Origin: Pseudomonas fluorescens
Lineage (GTDB): Bacteria > Pseudomonadota > Gammaproteobacteria > Pseudomonadales > Pseudomonadaceae
Length of the DNA: 64,000 nucleotides
Reading direction: 5' to 3'
Assembly: GCF_902497785.1 (NCBI RefSeq)
Contig: NZ_CABVHK010000009.1
Location: 124,001 to 188,000, forward strand
The translations under genes and the position numbers were made by a program. The notes beneath the pieces were generated by a model that did no database searches, was not told where the DNA came from, and saw nothing but the letters and a program-made list of their open reading frames with translations. Below are positions 16,187 to 24,300 of this stretch, one piece after another. Position 1 is the first letter of the stretch. Every line of letters starts with the position of its first letter.

Positions 16187-17478
16187 ACGTCGCGCTCGCC
16201 GAGACTGGCCAGCACGCCGGCGTATTTTTCCCGGGCGCGGGCCGCGGCGGTGGGCCGATGGTAATCGGGGAACAACTCGTCGCAGGGCTGATAGTCGCGC
16301 AGCAGCTGTTTGGCCACCGTGACTTTGTGCACTTCGGTGGGCCCGTCGGCCAGCCCCATCTGGAAGGAGCGGACGATGTACCCGGTAAACGGCATTTCTT
16401 CGCATACCCCTAACGAGCCATGTACATGCAGGGCGCGCGCGGCGATGTCATGCAAAACCTTGGGCATGGCGGCTTTCACCGCAGCGATGTCCTTGCGCAC
16501 CCGCTTGTAGTCCTGATACTGATCGATGCGCCACGCCGTACGCATCACCAGCAAGCGAAACTGCTCCAGTTCGATCCACGAATCGGCAATTTTTTCCTGG
16601 ACCATCTGCTTGTCCGCCAGGCGGCTGCCCTGGGTACTACGCGACAGGGATCGTTCACAGAGTGCATCAAGGGCTTTTTGCGCCTGGCCGATCACCCGCA
16701 TGGCATGGTGCACGCGGCCACCACCGAGCCGCACCTGAGCCACGACAAATGCCTGGCCGGGCGCACCGAGCATGTCGCCCGCAGGCACTCGCACCTTGTC
16801 GAATGACAGGTAAGCATGGGTGGCGGCGGGGTCATCGGCGATACCGACGTTACGGATAATGCTCACCCCGGGCGCGTCAGCGGCGACGATGAACATCGAC
16901 ATGCCTTCATACACCGATACGCTTTTATCAGTGACCGCCATCACGATATAGAACGCTGCGTAGCGGGCATTGGAGGCGAACCATTTTTCGCCGTTCAGCA
17001 GCCAGTCATCGCCATCGCGCACCGCTTCGGTGGTGAACACGGCAGGATCCGCGCCACCTTGCGGCTCGGTCATGGCGAAGCAGGACACGATATCGCCATC
17101 GAGCAACGGTTGCAGGTAGCGCTGCTTCTGCGCCGGGGTGCCGTAATGGGCGAGGATTTCCCCGTTGCCTGAATCGGGGGCCTGGCAGCCAAACACAATC
17201 GGGCCGAACAGCGAGCGGCCGAGAATTTCATTGATCAATGCCAGGCGCACCTGGCCATACCCTGCCCCGCCCAGTTCCGGGCCCAGGTGACACGCCCACA
17301 ACTTGCGAGCCTTTACCTGCGCTTGCAGCGGTTTGACCAGTTGCTTGAACAACGGATCGTGGATATTCCACGGGCTGCCCAGCACATGATCGAGGGGCTC
17401 GACTTCCTCCCGTACAAACTGCTCGATCCAATCCAGTTCCGCCTGTATCTCGGGGTCGGTCTGAAAGTCCCAGGCCAT
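16183..17478 (-). CDS. Acyl-CoA dehydrogenase, ACAD11/LvaC type
   Basis: 431 residues, the length of the ACAD10/11-like subgroup. FAMTEPQGGADPAVF near 135 and WLLNGEKWFASNA near 160 are the flavin/substrate signatures, GGGRVHHAMRVIGQAQKALD follows near 250, and the C-terminal HGSLGVCEEMPF and DGPTEVHKVTVAKQLL near 380-410 complete the fold. It is coupled by ATGA overlap to the kinase gene. In this subgroup the dehydrogenase can help remove phosphate from a phosphohydroxyacyl-CoA rather than, or besides, making a C2-C3 double bond. The start at 17478 has AGGAGACACACC upstream. Confidence 0.88.
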   Translation of the reverse strand: MAWDFQTDPEIQAELDWIEQFVREEVEPLDHVLGSPWNIHDPLFKQLVKPLQAQVKARKLWACHLGPELGGAGYGQVRLALINEILGRSLFGPIVFGCQAPDSGNGEILAHYGTPAQKQRYLQPLLDGDIVSCFAMTEPQGGADPAVFTTEAVRDGDDWLLNGEKWFASNARYAAFYIVMAVTDKSVSVYEGMSMFIVAADAPGVSIIRNVGIADDPAATHAYLSFDKVRVPAGDMLGAPGQAFVVAQVRLGGGRVHHAMRVIGQAQKALDALCERSLSRSTQGSRLADKQMVQEKIADSWIELEQFRLLVMRTAWRIDQYQDYKRVRKDIAAVKAAMPKVLHDIAARALHVHGSLGVCEEMPFTGYIVRSFQMGLADGPTEVHKVTVAKQLLRDYQPCDELFPDYHRPTAAARAREKYAGVLASLGERDV

Positions 17479-17502
17479 GGTGTGTCTCCTAGCAAATAGC
17501 GA

Positions 17503-18240
17503 TCAGGCCAGCAGCATGCCGCCGTCGACCAACAGGGTTTGGCCGAGCACATAGCTGGCCAGCGGCGAGGCAAGGAACAGGGCCACGTTGGCCATGTCCT
17601 GGGGCGTGCCCAAGCGCCCTTGAGGAATGGCGCGCAATGCGCCTTCGAGGCGCTTGGGGTTGCTGGTGGTCACCCGCGTCAGCTTGGTTTCCACCAAACC
17701 GGGGGCAATGCCATTCACCCGGATGCCGTCACGTGCCCAGGCTTCGGCCAGGGTGCGAGTCAGTCCGAAAGCACCGGTTTTCGAGGCGTTGTAGGCCGGG
17801 TTGCCACGCGTGGAGTGGAAGGCGGCAGCGGAGCTGACAGTGATCATCGAACCCTTGGCCTGCATCAGCAGTGGGTGAAATTTCTGCGCGCACACCATCA
17901 GGCTGGTGAGGTTGACGTCGAGTACTCGCTTGAAACCCTCGGTGAGAAATTCCTGACGGTCGTAGAGCACCGTGCCTTGTGCCTGCACCAACACATCCAG
18001 GCGGGTGAATGGCACACAGACCCCTTCGATCAATGCCGCATCCGCGACGTCTACCTGGGCGTAATGCAGGCCTTCAAGATTAGAGTCAGGTGAGTCGTTA
18101 TAGGCCGCCGCCGAGGCACGCGTACCCCAGACATGCACCTCGGCACCGCGCTGGCGAAAGTTCTGCGCAATGCCATTGCCGATGCCACTGGACCCGCCAA
18201 CTACCAGCACGGTTTTACCGCTGAAATCCAACTCGTACAT
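17503..18240 (-). CDS. SDR-family oxidoreductase
   Basis: A 245-residue SDR starting MYELDFSGKTVLVVGGSSG; AAGGAA lies upstream of the ATG at 18240. The cofactor loop is GGSSGIGNG. The usual NNAG is QAQG, a mild variation. The catalytic serine sits in VSSAAAFHS and the Tyr/Lys pair is YNASKTG. It ends VLGQTLLVDGGMLLA. It lies between the CoA-transferase and the acyl-CoA dehydrogenase on the same strand, consistent with a reductase or dehydrogenase acting on a CoA thioester or a ring hydroxyl. Confidence 0.85.
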   Translation of the reverse strand: MYELDFSGKTVLVVGGSSGIGNGIAQNFRQRGAEVHVWGTRASAAAYNDSPDSNLEGLHYAQVDVADAALIEGVCVPFTRLDVLVQAQGTVLYDRQEFLTEGFKRVLDVNLTSLMVCAQKFHPLLMQAKGSMITVSSAAAFHSTRGNPAYNASKTGAFGLTRTLAEAWARDGIRVNGIAPGLVETKLTRVTTSNPKRLEGALRAIPQGRLGTPQDMANVALFLASPLASYVLGQTLLVDGGMLLA

Positions 18241-18290
18241 GGGTATTCCTTGTGCTTGTCGAAAAATCCTGTCGGGCAATAGGCCCACCG

Positions 18291-20528
18291 TTACAGCGCC
18301 ACCAGGCCAACCGAGGCCAATCGTTCGAGCTCGCTGCCGGTAAAGCCGAGGCCTTCCAGAACTTGCCGGGTATGTTGGCCGAGGGCGGGTGGCGGACGCT
18401 GCAGCGATAACGGCAAGTTGCCGAAGTCCCAGAACGCGCCGATCTGTTGCAGGTCACCGTAAACAGCATGTGAGTAATGAGCGTGCAGACCCGCTTCGGC
18501 GTGTTCGGGGCTGTCGAGAAAGGCATCCATCTGCGCTTCCAGCACTGCCTGTGCAGGAACCTGCGCTGCGACCAATGAGGCGAGCGCCGCTTGCCGGGTC
18601 TGATCGGCAAACCAGGTTTCGGGCTGATCATCCACCAGCCTCTCGAAACGTTGCACCTCATCCGGTTGCAGCGCTGCCACCACCAGCCAGGAATCGCTAC
18701 ACCGATACAAACGATGGGCATCACTCAGACCGGTCTGTTGCGCGTCCAAATGATCGATTGGTGTGAGGCTGCCGTCTTCCAGCACCACCGCTTCGCTCAT
18801 CGACAGCATCGTGGCGCCCAGCAATGACGAGCTGACCATTTGTCCGACGCCACTGCGGTTGCGCTCATACAACCCCAGGAGCAAGGCGTAGAGCGAGGAC
18901 AGACCGGCAAAAAAATCACCCACGCCGAAGCGCAGCCACATGGGCGCCTGGCCCTCACCGCCCTGCTCGACTTCCCAGCCGCAAGAGGCCTGCATCAGTT
19001 GGTCAAAGCCCGGCCAATCCGTGCGCGGTCCGGTCGGTCCGTAGGCACTGACATGGCAATACACCAGCTGCGGGTTGAGCGCTTTGAGGCTCTCGTAGTC
19101 GACCTTGAGCTTGCGTGCGGCGGGAAGCCGCATGTTGTGGTGTACCACATCGGCCCAACGTGCCAACGCCTCTACGGCGGGCTCGGTCTGCCGATCGCCC
19201 AACTGCAACGCGACGCCCAATTTGCCACGCTGGGTACCGCTGAAAATCCGCTCCAGGCGGCGCATGGCATCGCCCTTGGGCGCCTCGATTTTAATGACTT
19301 CTGCCCCCAGGTCCGCCAGCAACATGCAGGCAAACGGCCCGGCCAGATAGGCGCCCAGATCCAGTACTTTCAGACCGTGCAGCGGAGGCAAGGGCGCCGG
19401 ACTCGACCTGGGCAGTTGCGAAGGGATCACAGCATCGGCGCCAGACAGTCCGGCGTTCCCCTCACCTGCCAGAGGTGCGCTACCGCCAACTCGTGCGGGT
19501 GGCTGCACCTGCCAGGCAGGGCCTGGTTGCAGTGTTTTGCCCAACTGCACATCGTCGACTTCAACCACATAGCCATTCAGGCGTGCTTGTTCGTCGAAGT
19601 AGATATCGCCAAATGGAGCGGCAATTTGCGCAGCAACGTCGTGCTGCCAGAAATGCTCGACCCATTCCTGTGCCGACCGTGTGGCAATGATCGCCTTGTT
19701 GGCGCCGAAGTTTGGCGCCACATGGCTCGATGGCCACAGCGCGTTCAAGCGAGCCACTTCGGTTTCGCCGAACTCACTGAGTGCCGCGGCCATCCAAGGG
19801 GATTTGTCCGGCGAATAATGCACATGCAACCAGCGGCCATCAGCGCACTGGTGCAATGGAATTGGAATGTGTTTATCCAGACCTTTGGCAAAGGCCGGGG
19901 TCGGTGTTTGTGCGCGGTTCCAATGCATGGTCATTGGCACCAAGGCTGCCTGAGCCAAACTCGTATGAGCGATGCCGCCGCAGCCGTCACGGTCGCGCGC
20001 CAGTAACCGCGCCATCACCCCGACCACACACAGCCAGCTGGCCAGCCAATTGGCAAATGGCATGCGTACGAACACCGGGCCGGGGCGATGCGCCGGCTGT
20101 TCGTCCAACAGGCCCAGGCGCGCCAGGATAAGCGTTTCCCGGGGAATGGAATTCGCCAGTGCATGCCGATGGGGCCAGCCGCTGATCGCTGAGATAACCA
20201 ATCGAGGGAAGTCTGCAGTGAGCTGCGCGTCTGCCAGACCATGGGCCTGCGCTACCGCGGGGGTGAAGTCATGCAGCAGCACATCGGCGCTGGCTAGCAA
20301 CGAGTTCAGTTGCTGGCGATCTGCGGCATTTTCCAGGCAGAGGATGACACTTCGTTTGCCACGGTTAAGCACAGCAAACAGCGCCTGTTTCTCTCTGGCA
20401 CGGTTGGCGGGTGGCTCGATCATCACCACTTCGGCACCCGCTTCGCAAAGATGCATGCCAGCGGCAGATCCGGCAATGCCGGAACACAGACTGATGACGC
20501 GAATTCCTTCGAGGATTGCCTGGCTCAT
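18291..20528 (-). CDS. Double-length CaiB/BaiF CoA-transferase
   Basis: 745 residues, about twice the usual 400, made of two tandem family III CoA-transferase domains. The second (from about residue 385, LKVLDLGAYLAGPFACMLLADLGAEVIKIE) is complete and carries the expected catalytic Asp in WPGFDQLMQASCG. The first (residues 1-360, VISLCSGIAGSAAGMHLCEA) lacks that Asp motif: the matching stretch reads SIPRETLILARLGLLDE. The fusion therefore resembles a catalytic half joined to a structural half, as in heteromeric members of the family. It would load CoA onto the carboxylic acid substrate from a CoA donor. It heads the leftward CoA operon. Confidence 0.85.
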   Translation of the reverse strand: MSQAILEGIRVISLCSGIAGSAAGMHLCEAGAEVVMIEPPANRAREKQALFAVLNRGKRSVILCLENAADRQQLNSLLASADVLLHDFTPAVAQAHGLADAQLTADFPRLVISAISGWPHRHALANSIPRETLILARLGLLDEQPAHRPGPVFVRMPFANWLASWLCVVGVMARLLARDRDGCGGIAHTSLAQAALVPMTMHWNRAQTPTPAFAKGLDKHIPIPLHQCADGRWLHVHYSPDKSPWMAAALSEFGETEVARLNALWPSSHVAPNFGANKAIIATRSAQEWVEHFWQHDVAAQIAAPFGDIYFDEQARLNGYVVEVDDVQLGKTLQPGPAWQVQPPARVGGSAPLAGEGNAGLSGADAVIPSQLPRSSPAPLPPLHGLKVLDLGAYLAGPFACMLLADLGAEVIKIEAPKGDAMRRLERIFSGTQRGKLGVALQLGDRQTEPAVEALARWADVVHHNMRLPAARKLKVDYESLKALNPQLVYCHVSAYGPTGPRTDWPGFDQLMQASCGWEVEQGGEGQAPMWLRFGVGDFFAGLSSLYALLLGLYERNRSGVGQMVSSSLLGATMLSMSEAVVLEDGSLTPIDHLDAQQTGLSDAHRLYRCSDSWLVVAALQPDEVQRFERLVDDQPETWFADQTRQAALASLVAAQVPAQAVLEAQMDAFLDSPEHAEAGLHAHYSHAVYGDLQQIGAFWDFGNLPLSLQRPPPALGQHTRQVLEGLGFTGSELERLASVGLVAL

Positions 20529-20720
20529 TCAGCACCTGTCTTCTTCTGCGCTTAGCGTTTTGCAGCAGAGCTGCAGAACGAATCCATGGCGTTACCCTAA
20601 GCGATCGGCGATAAATTCCATAGATAGATTAGTATTCCGAATATAGAATCATAAGCATGAATATGAACAATAAATAACAATTCGTCTAAATATCACTAAA
20701 AGCCGATTAAGGGCGTTGCG
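20529..20720. promoter_or_regulatory. Divergent promoter region of the CoA operon and VOC gene
   Basis: This 192-bp AT-rich gap separates the leftward CoA-transferase operon from the rightward VOC gene. It holds a short palindrome TATTC-C-GAATA at 20633-20643. I could not assign -35/-10 boxes with confidence. Confidence 0.35.
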
Positions 20721-21128
20721 ATGATCCTGCGCATGGACCACTTCACCATCGTCTCCGACCAACTGGAGGCGACACGAAATTTCTATGTTGGAGTACTCGG
20801 GTTGGTGGAGGGGCCACGCCCGCCCTTCCCGGTTCCCGGATTCTGGCTGTACACCCAGGAACAACCAGTTCTGCATGTGGTGGGCGTATCACAAATGCCG
20901 GAGCCGCGACGTGGCGTGCTTGACCATATGGCGTTTCATGCCCAGGGCTTGCAGAGGATGTGGAAACACCTGAGTGAGCACGGCGTGCGATTCAAAGTGA
21001 TCCGTGCGCCCGGCGCCGAGCGCACGTGGCAGCTGTTCATCCAGGACCCCAATGGGGTTGAAGTGGAGTTGGATTTCGACGCCAGCGAAGTGCCGCCCGC
21101 CGACTGGAAAGAACGCCGGGGTGGCTAA
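20721..21128 (+). CDS. VOC (glyoxalase/dioxygenase-fold) protein
   Basis: A single VOC module of 135 residues: MDHFTIVSDQLEATRNFYVGVLGL at the N-terminus, LDHMAFHAQG in the middle and PNGVEVELDFD near the end. His in the first and middle strands and Glu in the last are in the positions that bind a divalent metal in glyoxalase I-type proteins. Possible roles include isomerase, epimerase or dioxygenase on a pathway intermediate. It is rightward and overlaps the stop of the convergent SDR by 4 bp. A start four codons later (ATG of MDHFT) is equally possible. Confidence 0.75.
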   Translation: MILRMDHFTIVSDQLEATRNFYVGVLGLVEGPRPPFPVPGFWLYTQEQPVLHVVGVSQMPEPRRGVLDHMAFHAQGLQRMWKHLSEHGVRFKVIRAPGAERTWQLFIQDPNGVEVELDFDASEVPPADWKERRGG

Positions 21129-21904
21129 ATCAATCCGGCATAGCTGCCGCCGTCGATCTGCAAATTTTGCCCGGTGATATAGCCGGCTTGCGCCGAACAG
21201 AGAAATGCGCAGGCCGCTGCCAGTTCGCTCGGCTGGCCAAATCGTCGTGCGGCTATCGGCTTGAGCATTTCCACCCGTGCTTGCTCAAAACTGAGCTGGC
21301 GAAGTTCCGCCAGTTGCTCGGTCATAAAGCGCAGACGGTCCGTCTCAATGCGCTCCGGCAGCAGATTGTTGATCGTCACATTGTCCCGCACCACCTCGAC
21401 CGACAGAGCTTTGCAAAAAGCGGTCAGCCCCGCACGCGCCGCCGTGGACAAACCCAATGGCAACCGGGGCGACTTAACCATCGCCGAGGTGATATTGACG
21501 ATACGGCCGAAACCTCGCGCACGCATACCAACGACCACCGCCTGAATCAGCAGGATACCCGAGAGCATGTTGGCCTCAATGGCCGCCAGCCAGGCAGCAT
21601 GATCCCAATCCTCCGGACGACCCGGCTCTGGCCCGCCGTTGTTGGTCACCAGAATATCCATCACCGGACAGGCAGCCAGCAGCGCCTGTCGCCCGGCGGC
21701 GGTGGACAGGTCGGCCACCACGGTGCGCGGCAGCCGGCCGGTGCTGCGCAAGATGTCCTGCGCAGTGTGTTCCAGGCTCTCGGCATCGCGGCCGTTGATC
21801 AGCACCTCACAGCCCTCCTGCGCCAATGCCAGCGCACAGGCTTTGCCAAGTCCCCGAGAGGATGCGCACACCAGAGCAATACGTCCGCCAATACCCAGAT
21901 CCAT
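21125..21904 (-). CDS. SDR-family protein lacking the YxxxK pair
   Basis: The 259-residue protein has the SDR cofactor loop CASSRGLGKACALAL and NNGGPEPG in the NNAG position. Where the catalytic Tyr-x-x-x-Lys is expected it reads LGLSTAARAGLTAF, so both Tyr and Lys are replaced. The same change marks a known SDR subgroup annotated as FabG-like oxidoreductases, whose chemistry is not well defined. It ends YITGQNLQIDGGSYAGLI. It is 24 bp downstream of the catalytic oxygenase-like gene on the same strand, so it may use the hydroxylated product, for example as a diol dehydrogenase. Confidence 0.8.
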   Translation of the reverse strand: MDLGIGGRIALVCASSRGLGKACALALAQEGCEVLINGRDAESLEHTAQDILRSTGRLPRTVVADLSTAAGRQALLAACPVMDILVTNNGGPEPGRPEDWDHAAWLAAIEANMLSGILLIQAVVVGMRARGFGRIVNITSAMVKSPRLPLGLSTAARAGLTAFCKALSVEVVRDNVTINNLLPERIETDRLRFMTEQLAELRQLSFEQARVEMLKPIAARRFGQPSELAAACAFLCSAQAGYITGQNLQIDGGSYAGLI

Positions 21905-21928
21905 TGCAGCACTCCTCGTACATTGGTG

Positions 21929-22957
21929 TCAGTCGTTCATGCCGAGCAAGGCCGTGATGTCGCGCCCGGGTTCAGCATCGCCGCCGTAGGTGAATTGGCC
22001 AGCGCGCTGGCGTTCGGCCAACTGCTCCATCTGGTAGCGATAACGGGTACCCGGCGTATCGAAGCGCGAGTGCAGGTCGCGACGTGGGTCGACCTCGAAA
22101 TAACGTTGGTTCTGCGGGCGCACCACCGAGTTGTCCTGGGGCTGGATGATGTAGTTGATGCGCGGCATCACATAACGAAAAGGTGCGGGTGCAGCGGTGG
22201 TGTTGAAGGTGACGTCACACCGCGAGCGATGCTTGCCCACCGGCAGGAAGGGTTGCAGGTTGGGCACGTCGTAACCGGGGCGAAAGCGCGGATAGGAGAT
22301 GCATACGTTGCTGCGTAGATGAATGTGCAGCACGGCGCGAAAATCCTGATACCTGGCGCGCACGCCGCCGACCCAGCGCATGATCGGCGCCACTGACTTT
22401 TGCGCCACGGTACGGGTGCGAGTCACGGTCTCGGAGGTCCATTGCACTTCCACCACGTCCGACTCGCTTACACCGTCGCCAATGGTATTGGCATGCAGGA
22501 AATCGGCATGGGTCAGATCAATCAGGTTTTCCACCGACAGCGCCGAGGTCGCATCAAACCGCACGGTTCGCTGGGTGTAACCGGGAAGACTGCCATCCTG
22601 GGGTAGAAACGGAATATGCGGGAGCAACTGCATGTCGGCAGCGTCCGGATTACCGTACCAGACCCAGATGTACCCGTAGCGCTCAACCAGCGGATAAAAG
22701 CCCCGTCCCCCGGTAAACGCTGTGAGTGTCAGCTCTTTATGGGGGAAATGCGGGTGAAACTCGGCCGCCACCGCACGCCCGTTGTCGCGCCACAGGTAAT
22801 AGGGCTGAGCATGAATGATCCGGCGAATGGGCCGGGTACCCAGGTCGCGGCTATGGGACACCGGGAACCAGGTGTCACGCAGGTCGTAGTTGATTGGCGT
22901 CCAGTCACCCCGAACTTTGCCAGGGATCGTATCGGTGGAGGAAGGCACGGCATGCAT
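21929..22957 (-). CDS. Rieske-oxygenase-like catalytic subunit without the Rieske ligands
   Basis: A 342-residue protein aligning with Rieske non-haem iron oxygenases along its length. The N-terminal part keeps the domain outline (WFPVSHSRDL, PYYLWRDNGR, PLVERYGYIWVWYG), but the Cys-x-His...Cys-x-x-His cluster is gone; there is no cysteine before residue 219. The mononuclear iron site is intact: ENLIDLTHADFLH (bridging Glu143, Asp147, His150, His155) and a candidate third ligand Asp275 in PQDNSVV. The upstream gene, 17 bp away, encodes a relative with the opposite defect. I infer that the two form one oxygenase with the cluster on the partner. AGGAG precedes the start. Confidence 0.8.
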   Translation of the reverse strand: MHAVPSSTDTIPGKVRGDWTPINYDLRDTWFPVSHSRDLGTRPIRRIIHAQPYYLWRDNGRAVAAEFHPHFPHKELTLTAFTGGRGFYPLVERYGYIWVWYGNPDAADMQLLPHIPFLPQDGSLPGYTQRTVRFDATSALSVENLIDLTHADFLHANTIGDGVSESDVVEVQWTSETVTRTRTVAQKSVAPIMRWVGGVRARYQDFRAVLHIHLRSNVCISYPRFRPGYDVPNLQPFLPVGKHRSRCDVTFNTTAAPAPFRYVMPRINYIIQPQDNSVVRPQNQRYFEVDPRRDLHSRFDTPGTRYRYQMEQLAERQRAGQFTYGGDAEPGRDITALLGMND

Positions 22958-22974
22958 GGTGGGAGCTCCTGTGC

Positions 22975-23916
22975 TCAGACGACTGCGCTGACGGGAATCA
23001 GGGTCGGTTGGCGCAACTCACGCAGTTCGCGGGATGAGGTTTGCAACAAGGCCGCGACGGCTGTGCCGTCGATCCGGCTGTTCACCTGGAACGGCGCCTG
23101 TTTGCGCAGGCGGGCCAGACGCCAACGCAGGGGTGCCCTGAGGTGTACGTGCTCATGCACAAAACCACGCCAGCACAAACTGGTTGTGCCACGACGGTTG
23201 GCACCGGTGGCGATCATCAGCGTCACCAGCGGCAATTCATCTTCGCTCAGCAAATCCACTCGAACAGTACCGCCGTTAAAGGGGACCGCGGTGCGCACGA
23301 TCAAGGGGTAATCCACCACAAACTGCGAAGGCAGGATTTGTGTGGTCCATACCGCACCTCGCTCCAGAACCACCCGCCCCTGCTCGCTGCGCAGATCGCC
23401 AAGGAAAAAATCGGTGAGGCGCACATGGGCAAACCCGAGCAAGCATTCCGGGCCGTCGAGCATCGCGTCCAGGTACTGGTCGTGACTCATGTTGACGATG
23501 GTGGAACCGGTAAATTCGCGTCCGCCCGGTTGGTAGTCGCTGCTGGGCAATTGCCCTTGCGGTGCCCCTTCACCCAACCACACATGGACAAAACCATTCG
23601 CCTCGCTGACCGCAAAGGCACGCGCGGCATAACGTGCAGGCACACGCTCATCGGTATGCAGGTTGGGGATCTGCGTACAGCCACCACTGGCGCCATCAAA
23701 GGTCCAGCCGTGATAACCGCACTGCAGACCGGACTCGACGACTCGCCCCAAAGCCAGCGGCACCCGCCGATGTGGGCAACGGTCTTCCAGGGCAAAGGCC
23801 TGGCCGGCTGCGTTTCGGAACAGGACCAGTTCCTCGCCGGCAAAGGCCACGGCCAATGGCACTTGATCTTTCACGGCCTCGCAAAGCGCCATGGCCCACC
23901 AGCCAGGGGTCATCAT
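22975..23916 (-). CDS. Rieske-type [2Fe-2S] oxygenase-like subunit without catalytic iron ligands
   Basis: A 313-residue protein with an intact Rieske site, CPH (Cys47, His49) and CGYHGW (Cys66, His69), in a normal Rieske oxygenase N-terminal domain. In the catalytic domain the expected Asp-x2-His-x4-His becomes DAMLDGPEC: Asp150 is kept, but the two His are Leu153 and Cys158, so no mononuclear iron can bind in the usual way. It would deliver electrons to the next gene's catalytic site. No dedicated reductase or ferredoxin gene is nearby. It is first of a three-gene leftward set with the catalytic partner and an SDR. AGAGG precedes the start. Confidence 0.82.
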   Translation of the reverse strand: MMTPGWWAMALCEAVKDQVPLAVAFAGEELVLFRNAAGQAFALEDRCPHRRVPLALGRVVESGLQCGYHGWTFDGASGGCTQIPNLHTDERVPARYAARAFAVSEANGFVHVWLGEGAPQGQLPSSDYQPGGREFTGSTIVNMSHDQYLDAMLDGPECLLGFAHVRLTDFFLGDLRSEQGRVVLERGAVWTTQILPSQFVVDYPLIVRTAVPFNGGTVRVDLLSEDELPLVTLMIATGANRRGTTSLCWRGFVHEHVHLRAPLRWRLARLRKQAPFQVNSRIDGTAVAALLQTSSRELRELRQPTLIPVSAVV

Positions 23917-24237
23917 CGGGCTGCCTCTTTGTTATTGGTCTTGGGCAAATGCGTTGAACGCAGTCAGCGCTAACGGTAGTGCTTCGCGGCAGAGAGAGCA
24001 AACACAAATAAACAGTATTTTGTTTTCTGTTGAAATTATTTACAGCCAACGAAAACCGCAAGATGTGGCCACAACCCTCTACGAACCTTGGTTCAATAGA
24101 CACATTTCCGCTCTTTAGGCCACCTACAAATGGACATTTCTTCTATTAGTGATCATGTTCTAATGGAAAATAGCTAGCGAGCAATCCATAAGCCTGATTA
24201 CCATTAGCTTGCTCATTAACTCCAAGGTGCGCTGACG
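23917..24237. promoter_or_regulatory. Divergent promoter region of the Rieske pair and the efflux operon
   Basis: This is 321 bp without a gene. The left half is AT-rich and should hold the promoter of the oxygenase pair. The right half has an inverted repeat ATTAG (24145-24149) / CTAAT (24160-24164) and a GAGCAA...TTGCTC pair, placed where MarR-type repressors bind ahead of emrA-like genes. No coding signal was seen. Confidence 0.45.
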
Positions 24238-24300
24238 ATGACCCAATCCACCCTCGGCTTTGTCCTCCATGACGTTGCGCGCGAGGTGAAACATGGCTGA
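24238..24300 (+). pseudogene. Remnant of a MarR-family repressor gene
   Basis: An ATG with AAGGTG upstream opens a 20-codon frame whose first 14 residues, MTQSTLGFVLHDVA, are the usual start of the MarR regulators that precede emrAB operons in pseudomonads (typical continuation RLLRKRFDQRA). Here the frame goes straight to REVKHG and stops inside the start of the next gene, so almost the whole DNA-binding domain has been deleted. The start region, and probably the last few codons next to the pump gene, remain. If so the pump has lost its local repressor. Confidence 0.6.

Noticed and set aside
18840..20006. 388-codon frame antisense to the CoA-transferase
   Set aside because: Low-complexity His/Gln/Arg-rich translation typical of antisense shadows; the minus-strand protein has clear domains.
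21167..22318. 383-codon plus-strand frame spanning two minus-strand genes
   Set aside because: No recognisable motifs; it crosses gene boundaries of the SDR and oxygenase genes.
22975..23916. Missing oxygenase ligands explained by a frameshift or sequencing error
   Set aside because: Both proteins are open over full length with conserved framing residues on either side of the substituted positions.
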